From positions 1-36,624 of the forward strand of contig CAKSKB010000023.1 in assembly GCA_934464705.1 (NCBI GenBank): DNA of 36,624 nucleotides. Reading direction: 5' to 3'. Position numbers and translations under genes: made by a program. Positions 1 through 7,451 of this stretch are shown one piece after another (the first letter of the stretch is position 1; every line of letters starts with the position of its first letter). Below the pieces are notes generated by a model. The model was not told the origin of the DNA. It worked only from the letters and a program-made list of their open reading frames with translations, and searched no databases. The DNA is from an uncultured Clostridia bacterium. GTDB taxonomy: Bacteria; Bacillota; Clostridia; HGM11514.

Positions 1-1601
1 TCGGCAGGTGTCGCCTCAAGGTTATACAAATCGCCGTACTGCTCCTGATAATCTGAAAGTTTTTCACGCATATGCTTCAGCACGCGAACCGCAAAGTCCT
101 GCGTTTCGGTATGGGTCAAATCCATATTCAGCCATTTTGCGTTTAAGCCAGCCTCATTCATTCCCACAAGACCGATTGTTGAGAAGTGACTGTCAAAGCT
201 TCCGAGATAGCGCTTGGTATAGGGATAAAGCCCTGCGTTCATCAGTTTTTCAACCGTTGTACGCTTTATTTTTAAGCTGCGCGCTGCAATATCCATCAGC
301 TTGTCAAGCCGCACAAAAAAATCTGTTTCGTCAGAAGAAAGATAGGCAATCTGCGGCATATTTATCGTCACCACGCCGACAGAACCGGTTGATTCGCCGC
401 TGCCGAAAAATCCGCCGCTTTTTTTTCGGAGTTCCCTTAAATCAAGGCGCAGACGGCAGCACATGCTGCGCACGTCGGAGGGCTCCATATCCGAGTTTAT
501 GTAGTTGGAAAAGTAGGGTGTGCCGTATTTGGCGGTCATTTTAAAGAGCAGGCGGTTATTTTCCGTTTCACTCCAGTCAAAATCCCGTGTAATCGAATAG
601 GTAGGTATGGGATACTGAAATCCTCTGCCCTCAGCGTCACCCTCAATCATAACCTCAATAAATGCCTTGTTTATCATATCCATCTCTTTTTTACAGTCGC
701 CGTACGTAAAATTCATCTGCTTTCCTCCGACGATGCATGGCTGCACTGCAAGATCGGGCGGAACAGTCCAGTCGAGTGTTATATTTGTAAACGGAGCCTG
801 CGTACCCCAGCGGCTCGGCGTATTCACTCCGAAAATAAAGCTTTCTATGCAGTGCTTTACCTCAATATAGCTCAGATTATCCGTCCGCACAAAAGGAGCA
901 AGGTAGGTATCAAAACTTGAAAAAGCCTGTGCACCGGCCCACTCATTCTGCATAATGCCCAGGAAGTTTACCATCTGGTTGCAAAGTGCCGGAAGGTGCT
1001 TTGCCGGTGCGCTCGTAATTTTTCCCGTAACGCCACCGAGTCCTTCGGAAATAAGCTGTTTTAAGCTCCAACCGGCACAGTAGCCGGTGAGCATGGAAAG
1101 ATCATGAATATGCATTTCGGCATTTCTGTGTGCATTTGCAATTTCTTCGTCATATATTTCGCTGAGCCAATAGTTTGCCGTTATCGCTCCCGAGTTGGAG
1201 AGAATCAAACCGCCTACCGAATATGTAACTGTTGAGTTTTCTTTTACCCGCCAGTCCGATACCCTTAAATAACTGTCCACAAGTTTTTTATAATCCAGCA
1301 TGGTAGAACGGATTTTACGCAGCTTTTCACGGCTTTTGCGATACAGAATATATGCTTTTGCTACGGGTGCATAGCCTGACCGCTGCAAAACAGCCTCTAC
1401 GCTGTCCTGAATGTCCTCCACGCTGATTTCGCCGTTTTTAACCTTTGAGGCAAAATCCGACGTTACCTGAAGCGTAAGAAGATTGATAATATCTGTGTTG
1501 TGCGGCGTTTTCGTTGCGTCAAACGCTTTGGTGACGGCGGTTGAAATCCGCTCAAGATCAAATCTTGTCAATCTTCCGTCTCGTTTTCTCACTTTATACA
1601 T
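1..1601 (-). CDS. nrdD: Anaerobic (class III) ribonucleoside-triphosphate reductase NrdD, 3' end outside window
   Basis: Reduces ribonucleoside triphosphates to deoxyribonucleotides under anaerobic conditions using a glycyl radical installed by NrdG. About 533 N-terminal codons are visible. The first ~90 residues, starting MYKVRKRDGRLTRFD, read as an ATP-cone allosteric domain; the catalytic barrel follows, with family-typical strings such as MHIHDLSMLTGYCAGW and, near the window edge, EQYGDLYNLEAT. The C-terminal glycyl-radical loop and zinc site lie beyond base 1, so radical competence cannot be judged. The ATG at 1601-1599 is chosen because AAGGAG lies just upstream on the minus strand; the ATG at 1608 runs into a stop after four codons. 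It sits 14 nt downstream of nrdG on the same strand, so the two are co-transcribed. Confidence 0.95.
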   Translation of the reverse strand, partial: MYKVRKRDGRLTRFDLERISTAVTKAFDATKTPHNTDIINLLTLQVTSDFASKVKNGEISVEDIQDSVEAVLQRSGYAPVAKAYILYRKSREKLRKIRSTMLDYKKLVDSYLRVSDWRVKENSTVTYSVGGLILSNSGAITANYWLSEIYDEEIANAHRNAEMHIHDLSMLTGYCAGWSLKQLISEGLGGVTGKITSAPAKHLPALCNQMVNFLGIMQNEWAGAQAFSSFDTYLAPFVRTDNLSYIEVKHCIESFIFGVNTPSRWGTQAPFTNITLDWTVPPDLAVQPCIVGGKQMNFTYGDCKKEMDMINKAFIEVMIEGDAEGRGFQYPIPTYSITRDFDWSETENNRLLFKMTAKYGTPYFSNYINSDMEPSDVRSMCCRLRLDLRELRKKSGGFFGSGESTGSVGVVTINMPQIAYLSSDETDFFVRLDKLMDIAARSLKIKRTTVEKLMNAGLYPYTKRYLGSFDSHFSTIGLVGMNEAGLNAKWLNMDLTHTETQDFAVRVLKHMREKLSDYQEQYGDLYNLEATPA

Positions 1602-1615
1602 GTTTCATCACTCCT

Positions 1616-2302
1616 TTATACCCCGCGGATGCGGGTGTTTGGTATATATGGAAGGACTGCGTTTTTAAGCTGTTTTATTTCCTCCGGCAAAAAAGGCGAT
1701 AAATTCTTATCGGGAACATTGCCGGAATCGACAAATTGCTGTATAAAATATCTTTTGGCTCCCTTCAGCCATATTCCGATATCCTTCATATCATTTAAGG
1801 TGTGCAGCGATTTGCACACGGTTGTCCGAAATTCAAAGTCAATATTTCCGTTCATCAAAAGACGAACGCTTTTTTCAATTTGCGGCAAAACCTCTGAACC
1901 GCAGGTTTCGTTATAGCGCATACGGCTGTTCTTTATATCCATTGCCGCATAATCGATAAGGCCTTCATCAATCAGGTTTTTCAGCATTTCCGGATTTGTT
2001 CCGTTGGTATCAAGTTTAACCGAAAATCCTTTTTTTCGGACGGATTTTATAAGCTCAGGAAGCTCGGTGGTAAAAGTAGGCTCGCCGCCGCTTATGCAGA
2101 CTCCGTCTATTTTTTTCTTGCGTAAATCAAGGAATTCCATAAGTTCTATCTGAGAAATTTCATCTCCGTCATAATTTGAAGAAATCAACTTCGCGTTATG
2201 GCAATATGGGCAGCAAAGATTACAGCCTAAAAGAAAAACTGTGCAGGCAACCTTTCCCGGATAGTCCAAGAGGGACAATTTTTGAAGTCCGGCAATATGC
2301 AT
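1616..2302 (-). CDS. nrdG: Anaerobic ribonucleotide reductase activating protein NrdG (radical SAM)
   Basis: Radical SAM enzyme that generates the glycyl radical on NrdD using S-adenosylmethionine and a [4Fe-4S] cluster. In the 228-residue product the cluster motif CNLCCPYC (Cys27, Cys31, Cys34; CxxxCxxC) follows the N-terminal LQKLSLLDYPGK segment typical of the longer NrdG type. CISGGEPTF around residue 70 is the SAM-binding glycine motif. A GAGGG ribosome binding site precedes the ATG. It lies between the perR-like gene (21 nt gap) and nrdD (14 nt gap), which fits activase and reductase being made together. Full length and intact. Confidence 0.95.
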   Translation of the reverse strand: MHIAGLQKLSLLDYPGKVACTVFLLGCNLCCPYCHNAKLISSNYDGDEISQIELMEFLDLRKKKIDGVCISGGEPTFTTELPELIKSVRKKGFSVKLDTNGTNPEMLKNLIDEGLIDYAAMDIKNSRMRYNETCGSEVLPQIEKSVRLLMNGNIDFEFRTTVCKSLHTLNDMKDIGIWLKGAKRYFIQQFVDSGNVPDKNLSPFLPEEIKQLKNAVLPYIPNTRIRGV

Positions 2303-2323
2303 TTTCTTTCCCTCGCTTTCGGA

Positions 2324-2716
2324 TCATATTTTGTTTTTATTTTTACATTTCGGGCAGATTCCCTCGAACACGGCTCTGTGACGAAATACCGTGTAATCGG
2401 TCACATTCGCAACCTTTTCATCCGGCTCGGAAAGATAGTCAAATGGAATATCAATTACCTTTCTGCACTTAAGACAGATAATATGATAGTGAAGGTCTGT
2501 TCTTAAATCATATCTGTCTGCGCCCGGCACCTTGATATGAAGTATTTCACCGTCTTCAGACAAACAGTTTAAATTGCGGTATACGGTACCCTGACTGATT
2601 TTTCCGTCAATCGCATGAACCTCCGCATATATCGTGTTGGCAGTCGGATGATCTGTGTGGCTTCTGACCGTTTCCAGAACTATTCTGCGCTGTTTTGTTT
2701 CTCTGTGTTTCAGCAT
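2324..2716 (-). CDS. perR: Fur-family regulator, PerR-like
   Basis: Metal-dependent DNA-binding repressor of the Fur family, 130 residues. The N-terminal half is a winged helix (GTVYRNL at 43-49 is the recognition region). Two structural zinc pairs are present: Cys81/Cys84 (CLKC) and Cys121/Cys124 (CPKC). Hand alignment to Bacillus subtilis PerR puts His23 (HPTA), Asp70 (RYD), His76 and His78 (LHYH) and probably Asp99 at the regulatory metal site. Asp at the RYD position favours PerR (peroxide sensing through iron) over Fur, but this is inference. First gene of an operon with nrdG and nrdD, so it may tie deoxyribonucleotide synthesis to oxygen or peroxide stress. A GGGGAG element lies 10 nt before the ATG. 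Confidence 0.85.
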   Translation of the reverse strand: MLKHRETKQRRIVLETVRSHTDHPTANTIYAEVHAIDGKISQGTVYRNLNCLSEDGEILHIKVPGADRYDLRTDLHYHIICLKCRKVIDIPFDYLSEPDEKVANVTDYTVFRHRAVFEGICPKCKNKNKI

Positions 2717-2928
2717 TATTTATGCGCTCCCCTAAGTTTTGTCTTATTTCAAATTTGTTATTCAGCGTCCGTCAAGCAGAACATATTCCCTGCACGGAGC
2801 AACAACAGTATATGCCGTGGAAATGCCTTCATTAAATTTTTATTGGTTCTTGTTCTCGCATATTTATTGTTTTTCATAATCACTTCATACTTTTCATTTT
2901 ATTTTTATATATTATCAGGAATTATTCC

Positions 2929-2943
2929 TAATAATAATTATAC
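2929..2943. promoter_or_regulatory. PerR/Fur-type operator overlapping the -10 box
   Basis: TAATAATAATTATAC matches the B. subtilis PerR box TTATAATNATTATAA at 12 of 14 specified positions. It covers the whole -10 hexamer at 2937-2942, so a bound repressor would block RNA polymerase. This suggests autoregulation of the perR-like gene and peroxide or metal control of the reductase genes behind it. Confidence 0.65.
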
Positions 2944-2965
2944 AGTAATCTATTCTTCTTGTCAA
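2937..2965 (-). promoter_or_regulatory. Sigma-A promoter for perR-nrdG-nrdD
   Basis: On the minus strand a perfect TTGACA (2965-2960) is followed by a 17-nt spacer and a perfect TATAAT (2942-2937). It points into the perR-like gene with a leader of about 210 nt. Confidence 0.85.
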
Positions 2966-3100
2966 GACAAGCGGCGGAAATCTTCACTGATCTCTGCTTT
3001 TTCGGCATTTTGCACTATGAAAATTTTTATAAATTTTTTGCTTTTCTTAAAAATGCAAAAGCTATTTTTCTTTCAAACCTAAAAAAATCATCAGTATGTA

Positions 3101-3129
3101 TTGCCAAAAAAGAAAATCTGTGATAGAAT
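3101..3129 (+). promoter_or_regulatory. Sigma-A promoter for the HU gene
   Basis: TTGCCA at 3101-3106, 17-nt spacer, TAGAAT at 3124-3129, about 35 nt before the HU start codon. Confidence 0.7.
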
Positions 3130-3163
3130 ACAAAATAACCGTATACGACGAGGAGGTGTGACG

Positions 3164-3436
3164 ATGAACAAATCAGAGTTGGTTGCGATAATGGCTGAAA
3201 AAGCGAGCCTTTCAAAAAAGGACGCCGAGGGCGCATTGAACGCATTTGTTGACGCTGTAAAAGATGCCGTAAAGAAGAACGACAAGGTTCAACTTGTCGG
3301 CTTCGGAACTTTTGAATCTCGTAAAAGAGAAGCAAGAGAAGGCAAAAACCCGCAGACGGGCGAAAAAATCAAAATCGCCGCGTGCAACTCGCCGGCTTTC
3401 AAGCCCGGCAAAGGCTTCAAGGATTACATAAACTAA
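3164..3436 (+). CDS. hup: DNA-binding protein HU
   Basis: Small nucleoid protein that bends DNA as a dimer. The 90-residue product has the usual HU length and order: N-terminal helices starting MNKSELV, then the signature GFGTFESRKREAREG and the DNA-contacting arm with NPQTGEKIKI, ending FKPGKGFKDYIN. The start at 3164 is chosen because GAGGAGGTG lies directly upstream; the open frame continues upstream to 3101, but that part covers the promoter. It is a single-gene unit with its own promoter and terminator. The accessory patch begins immediately downstream. Confidence 0.95.
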   Translation: MNKSELVAIMAEKASLSKKDAEGALNAFVDAVKDAVKKNDKVQLVGFGTFESRKREAREGKNPQTGEKIKIAACNSPAFKPGKGFKDYIN

Positions 3437-3449
3437 GAAAAACAAGAGA

Positions 3450-3490
3450 AAACCGCCAATATGATTAAAATCATTCTCGGCGGTTTTTCT
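3450..3490 (+). terminator. Intrinsic terminator of the HU gene
   Basis: Outer arms AAACCGCC (3450-3457) and GGCGGTTT (3479-3486) enclose inner arms ATGATT and AATCAT and run into a T tract. Confidence 0.85.
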
Positions 3491-3520
3491 ATGTGAATTT
3501 ATTACTGTCTATTTATATTT

Positions 3521-3543
3521 ATTCCAATATTCCAAATTGGAAT
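3521..3543. repeat. Short perfect inverted repeat at the edge of the BREX remnant
   Basis: ATTCCAAT (3521-3528) and ATTGGAAT (3536-3543) flank a 7-nt loop. The recognisable brxL-like reading frame begins at the very next codons, so the repeat marks the left junction of the accessory patch. Whether it is a mobile-element end or chance is unknown. Confidence 0.5.
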
Positions 3544-3545
3544 AA

Positions 3546-4412
3546 GGTTACGGTGATGCTATCGACCATTATTTCCATCTGGGTAAGAATCTCAACCAGA
3601 GAGATACCATCGCTGTGCGTAGAATGGCAGACGGATATTTGAAGCTCCTTTATCCGGATGGAAGTTTCACGAAAGAAGATGTAGAAGAAGTTCTCCAGAT
3701 TTCTTTGGAGATGCGTCGCCGTGTTAAGGAACAGCTGAAGAAGCTGGGTGGCATGGAATTCTACGATGTTAACTTCTCTTACATAGATAACGAGACCTTT
3801 GAGGAACATTATGTTTCCGTTCCTGAGCAGGGTGGTGGAAAGCTCATCCCAGAGGGTATGTGCAATCCGGGACAGGTTTATACGGTTTCTCAGGGCAAGA
3901 GTGGAATGCTTGGTGTATTCCGTTTGGAAAGCCAGATGCTTCCGGGTAACGGTAAATTTGAAAGAACTGGTATCGGTAGTGACCGTGATGCAAAAGAGTC
4001 CACAAACACAGCTTTCAATTTCCTGAAGGCAAACGGAAACCGAATCAGTGGCTCTATCAGTACTGCAACAAAAGATTATATTATCAACTATCAGGATTTG
4101 CAGGGCATCGGTATGACTGAAAAGCTAGCCCTTCCTACACTGATTGCGATGTGCTCGATTGCACTTGGAAAGCCAACACTCAGCAGTCTTGCTGTACTTG
4201 GTGAAATCAGCATTAGCGGAACTATGATGAAGGTGGATGAACTGGCAAATTCTCTGCAGGTATGTTTGGACAGTGGAGCGAAGAGAGTCCTCCTACCTAT
4301 CACATCAGCAGCAGAGCTTGGTACTGTGCCAGCAGATCTGATTGGAAGTTTCAATTTGATTTTCTATAGTAGCGCCGAGGACGCAGTGTTTAAGGCTTTG
4401 GGTGTAGAGTAA
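3546..4412 (+). pseudogene. brxL: 5'-truncated brxL (BREX Lon-like protein), C-terminal part only
   Basis: The frame from 3546 (GYGDAIDHYFHLGKNLNQ) through the stop at 4412 reads as the C-terminal ~288 residues of BrxL, the AAA+/Lon-like component of type I BREX phage-defence systems, normally about 680 residues. The AAA+ ATPase half is missing: a TAA at 3543-3545 closes the frame directly upstream. An internal GTG at 3615 could start a 265-residue product, but no ribosome binding site is evident. The Lon-like fold is visible in GEISISGTMMKVDELANSL; in a hand alignment to Lon (GEITLRGRVLPIGGLKEK) the catalytic Lys column is Ala, so proteolysis is doubtful even in an intact copy. No other core BREX gene is present. 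Its C-rich, GGTGGTGG-type codon use differs from the flanking genes, which hints at transfer. Confidence 0.85.
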
Positions 4413-4429
4413 GGAGGCGAGCGTCAGTT

Positions 4430-4666
4430 ATGTATTATGATACATTAAATTCAGAGGAACAGGTTTCGTATCTTATCAAACCAATTCTTGAGGTCCTTCA
4501 GGCAGCCGGCGGACAGCTGGATCGTTCTGAAATTAGAGATAGGATTAGTGAGTTGGATGAGCATATTGCAGAATTTGAACAGAAGCTGTACACTTCCAAA
4601 AAGACGGGTAACCAGTATAAGAAGTTTGATTTCAAGTTTAATTTCACAATCAAAGAACTGGGGTAG
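4430..4666 (+). pseudogene. Truncated N-terminal fragment of a defence-associated gene (Mrr-like winged-helix start, tentative)
   Basis: A 78-codon frame begins 17 nt after the brxL remnant, with AAGGAGG (4411-4417) overlapping the brxL stop codon, as expected for co-translated genes. The product (MYYDTLNSEEQ to FNFTIKELG) has a helical, charged pattern like the N-terminal winged-helix region of Mrr-type restriction enzymes that often sit beside BREX operons. It stops abruptly at a TAG where such proteins would continue into a nuclease domain. I read it as the intact start of a longer gene cut off by a second junction near 4660. The family assignment is weak; an intact small protein cannot be excluded. 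Confidence 0.5.
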
Positions 4667-4700
4667 AATGCTTGAACTTTTATCAGAAAGGAATGATTTT

Positions 4701-5219
4701 ATGAGCAATAAATCAAATACTGTTGGTACAGGAACAGCTATTATACTGACAGTTTTAATCTTAATTTTCATTGGTTGGATAATCAGCTTATTCGAGTCGA
4801 AATGTGCTATGAGCGGATGTGAAAATGAAGCTAAGGAGGGAAGCAAATATTGTTATCTTCACGATATGAGTTATCGCTATTACGGCAATCCCGATTATAA
4901 TTCTGTATATGAAAAAAGCAAAGAAAAACAAAAAGCCGCCGGCAGTAGTAATTCAACTTACTCAAATTCGTCTGCTTCAAGCAGCTCAAGTTCATCAAGT
5001 TCTAAAGATAGCAGCTCTTCCTCAAAAACATATAGCAATAGATCTTCCTCAAAGAAATCGTCATCTCCCGGCTACTCCTCAGACGGTTGCGATGATGGGT
5101 ATGATGATATCTACAGTGACGGCGAACCTGATTGGGACAGGTACGATGAAGATGACGATTATGCAAGAGGTGCTGACGACGCTATGGATGAATATGAAGA
5201 ATACGGAGAAGATTGGTAA
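4701..5219 (+). CDS. Orphan membrane protein: one TM helix, zinc-binding motif, Ser-rich linker, acidic tail
   Basis: I do not recognise this 172-residue protein beyond its architecture. Residues ~11-31 form one hydrophobic helix (TAIILTVLILIFIGWIISLF). Just after it, Cys35, Cys40, Cys51 and His54 form a compact CCCH motif (CAMSGC, then KYCYLH), likely one zinc knuckle. Residues ~81-128 are almost all Ser with Lys, Asn and Tyr, a flexible linker. The tail (~130-172) is strongly acidic with many Asp, Glu and Tyr. The start at 4701 has AAAGGAAT upstream; the frame is open further upstream, but that part overlaps the 4430 fragment. Found within the accessory patch. Function unknown; a membrane-anchored cytoplasmic or surface tether is conceivable. 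Confidence 0.7.
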   Translation: MSNKSNTVGTGTAIILTVLILIFIGWIISLFESKCAMSGCENEAKEGSKYCYLHDMSYRYYGNPDYNSVYEKSKEKQKAAGSSNSTYSNSSASSSSSSSSSKDSSSSSKTYSNRSSSKKSSSPGYSSDGCDDGYDDIYSDGEPDWDRYDEDDDYARGADDAMDEYEEYGEDW

Positions 5220-5256
5220 AATTTCGGATAGTTCAAAATATTGTCTTGAAAGAATA

Positions 5257-5281
5257 AGTTATTCGAAAAAATCGAATAACT
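5257..5281. repeat. Perfect 10-bp hairpin downstream of the Ser-rich gene
   Basis: AGTTATTCGA (5257-5266) and TCGAATAACT (5272-5281) around an A5 loop. It may end transcription of the gene at 4701, but no T tract follows on the plus strand. Confidence 0.5.
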
Positions 5282-5576
5282 GCATTAGATAACAGGATAC
5301 AGATAATTTCAGGTTGAGACAGCGAAATCCGGCAACTCAACCTTGTGGAGTGTATTGTCCCATCAGCGGTCAGCGCAGTTTCTCGTGAGAAAACAGGTCG
5401 GTCTTTACCGTCTCAACTGAGGAAACAGTGGTAAACTACTGTTACGGAAAATCGCTGGCATTATATAGTAGCAAAGTGTGTATATCGACTGTTTCCCGAA
5501 TACTTCAACAGTTAAGACCTCGGTTTTGCTGCCCCAAAATAGACAGATTTACGCTGTGAATTCAGATTTTTGGTAA

Positions 5577-5877
5577 GCGTGGACTTGTTTCCGCTTTGAT
5601 AGGATATGTTTCCGGGAACGGGCAGGCTTTCTAACATCAATCAGGAAGTATCGAGCCACTCGGAATATGTGAGACAGTGGATTAGATGTCAAAGTTGAAA
5701 AATAAAAAAGCCCTATTTTATGCGGGTTTCAGCGATTTTTTGATATAAGAATAGTGTGTGGACAAGTTTCCGCATACGCTAAAAGAGCGAAAACATATCC
5801 CAAATGCCTCAAAATGGCCATTAGACATCAATATCAAGAGTTCGTGCCATGTGGAAACGGTAGTATTGATGTCAAGG
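5577..5877. repeat. Two diverged ~120-bp blocks in direct orientation
   Basis: Block A (5577-5694) and block B (5756-5877) share an opening motif (GCGTGGACTTGTTTCCGC versus GTGTGGACAAGTTTCCGC, 15 of 18 identical), a middle ACATCAAT followed by AGTATCGAGCCA versus AGTTCGTGCCA, and a closing GATGTCAA. The sequence between these anchors has diverged. Also present: GGATATGTTT (5602-5611) in A with its inverse AAACATATCC (5791-5800) in B, and GACATCAATA (5824-5833) with inverse TATTGATGTC (5864-5873) within B. This could be duplicated structured RNA or recombinase binding sites. Confidence 0.5.
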
Positions 5878-5921
5878 AAAGATAAATAACATGTAAAAAG
5901 ATTGCGAAGCGAGGTATTGTA

Positions 5922-6773
5922 ATGAATTTATTATTAAATGACATTTTAAATCTTACGAAGGAAGAAATTGAAAACTGTAAAATTGAATTTAACATGCACC
6001 CCGGCGGTGATAATCAATCGTTTCTCGACAAATGGCTTAAACACAGCGAGTCTGAAAAAATGTCCGGCACTTGTGCGGACTGCTCCTATTGGGGTTGGTA
6101 TGGAAAACAGCGTAATTTCTATCCCGGACAGTGGGTGTTCAGCTTTGCAAGAATGACTGACGATGAATGGTTGTTGATTTCCGCAGCAGAGATTGCGGAT
6201 GTTCCTGCTGATAAGTGTGCAACAGTAAATGTGCTGGAGAGATTTGTGCCGTTGTTCGGTAGACTGATTATTAAATGCAGAAAAGGTCACACTTTTGCAA
6301 GGTATGTATTCAACCTCAATAAGTATCTTGAACAGGCAAGTGTAAAAGAAATATTGTCGTGCCTATACAGTGGCGAAAACTTTGAAGGCTATGATAGGGT
6401 ACATCTTCCTTATCATCGTTTGGCTGATATTTTCAACGGAAGAATACTGCCTACATATTATGAAGCCTTAAAGAAAATAACGGGGGTTTACTGTCTGACT
6501 GACACTCACACCGGAAAACTATATATAGGCTCTGCCACAGGCGAAGAAGGCGTTGCTCAAAGATGGGGTAACTACCTTGATTCAAAACACGGCGGAAACA
6601 AGAAATTGATTGCTTTGCATGAACAAAAGGGTTCCGAGTATTTTGAAAAGTATTTTACATATACATTGCTTGAGTATTTTGGTTTATCGTATGATCCTGT
6701 AAAAATCATTGAAAGAGAACAATATTGGAAGAAATGCCTTGACACTATAAACAACGGATACAACGACAATTAA
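5922..6773 (+). CDS. GIY-YIG nuclease-domain protein
   Basis: 283 residues. The C-terminal ~95 residues are a GIY-YIG endonuclease domain: GVY at 188-190, YIG at 201-203, the conserved Arg214 (QRWGNY), a Glu at 264 or 266 (IIEREQYW) as the likely metal ligand, and a closing NNGYN. The N-terminal ~180 residues are unfamiliar to me, with a possible Cys pair (CADC, 51-54) and many Trp/Tyr. Such proteins occur as stand-alone restriction-type or mobile-element nucleases; no methyltransferase partner is next to it. GAGG lies 8 nt upstream of the ATG. It is the right-hand gene of the accessory patch and appears intact, unlike the BREX remnant. Confidence 0.8.
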   Translation: MNLLLNDILNLTKEEIENCKIEFNMHPGGDNQSFLDKWLKHSESEKMSGTCADCSYWGWYGKQRNFYPGQWVFSFARMTDDEWLLISAAEIADVPADKCATVNVLERFVPLFGRLIIKCRKGHTFARYVFNLNKYLEQASVKEILSCLYSGENFEGYDRVHLPYHRLADIFNGRILPTYYEALKKITGVYCLTDTHTGKLYIGSATGEEGVAQRWGNYLDSKHGGNKKLIALHEQKGSEYFEKYFTYTLLEYFGLSYDPVKIIEREQYWKKCLDTINNGYNDN

Positions 6774-6911
6774 GTTCCAAAATATCGAAATTTATTGTAA
6801 CTTCATCGTCATATGCTGTGTATGCATATCAATAAACTCGGTTTCAAAGATGCAACACAGAACAGGTCATGAATGATTCATATCAAGACACTTTTAAACG
6901 GAGGCAAATAA

Positions 6912-7451
6912 ATGACATTTACAACCGAAAGGCTGATACTGCGCCCGTGGGAGGAGGCAGACGCCGAAAGCTTATATGAATACGCAAAAGACCCGTCTGT
7001 AGGTCCTATTGCCGGCTGGCCGGTACACGAGAGCGTGAAAAATAGCCTTGAAATTATAAAAAATGTGCTGTCCGCAGACGAAACATACGCCGTTTGCCTT
7101 AAATCGGACAACAGAGCCATCGGGAGCGTCGGGCTTATTCCGCCGTCGCTGTCACACACAAAGCCGGCCGAAAGCGAATATGAGGTCGGCTACTGGATAG
7201 GCGTTCCGTTTTGGGGAAATGGCTATATTCCGGAGGCCGTGCATGAAATTCAGCGGCACGCATTTGAGGACTTGGGTGCGGCCGCTCTTTGGTGCGGTTA
7301 TTATGACGGAAACGAAAAATCAAAGCGCTGCATGGAAAAATGCGGGTTTGCCTACCATCACACCGAAAAAGACCAACCCTGCCCCTTAATGGGCGATGTG
7401 CGGACGGTGCACTTTTCATATCTGACAAAAGAACAATGGCAAAAGCGATGA
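6912..7451 (+). CDS. GNAT-family N-acetyltransferase (RimJ/RimL-like)
   Basis: 179 residues with the RimJ/RimL pattern: opening TERLILRPWEEADAESLYEY, central beta-strand and acetyl-CoA loop GYWIGVPFWGNGYIPEAV, and closing GNEKSKRCMEKCGF. Expected to transfer an acetyl group from acetyl-CoA to an amine on a protein, antibiotic or metabolite; the substrate cannot be told from sequence. GGAGG stands 7 nt before the ATG. Its stop codon overlaps the start of the next gene (ATGA), so it is translationally coupled to the phosphatidyltransferase. Confidence 0.9.
   Translation: MTFTTERLILRPWEEADAESLYEYAKDPSVGPIAGWPVHESVKNSLEIIKNVLSADETYAVCLKSDNRAIGSVGLIPPSLSHTKPAESEYEVGYWIGVPFWGNGYIPEAVHEIQRHAFEDLGAAALWCGYYDGNEKSKRCMEKCGFAYHHTEKDQPCPLMGDVRTVHFSYLTKEQWQKR

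Larger units (their letters stand above)
2717..3100. other. Intergenic region between perR and the HU gene
   Basis: AT-rich non-coding DNA. It holds the minus-strand promoter and PerR-like box (2929-2965) and about 210 nt of 5' leader before the perR-like gene. The leader contains an unconvincing 24-codon frame without a ribosome binding site. The part from 2966 to 3100 shows nothing recognisable before the HU promoter. Confidence 0.6.
5220..5921. other. 700-bp non-coding stretch with repeats and hairpins
   Basis: No convincing gene on either strand. It carries a 10-bp hairpin at 5257-5281, a pair of diverged ~120-bp blocks (5577-5694 and 5756-5877), a terminator-like hairpin near 5709-5730, and inverted repeats inside the second block. 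Short in-frame runs such as NINQEVSSHSEYVRQWIRCQ before a stop near 5697 could be leftover coding sequence of a lost mobile-element gene, but I cannot name it. Confidence 0.5.

Noticed and set aside
2717..2850. 24-codon minus-strand frame in the perR leader as a leader peptide
   Set aside because: No ribosome binding site, no regulatory codon run and no neighbouring attenuator.
3520..6780. Intact integrative element or prophage
   Set aside because: No integrase, transposase, tRNA attachment site or clear terminal repeats; the content looks like fragments.
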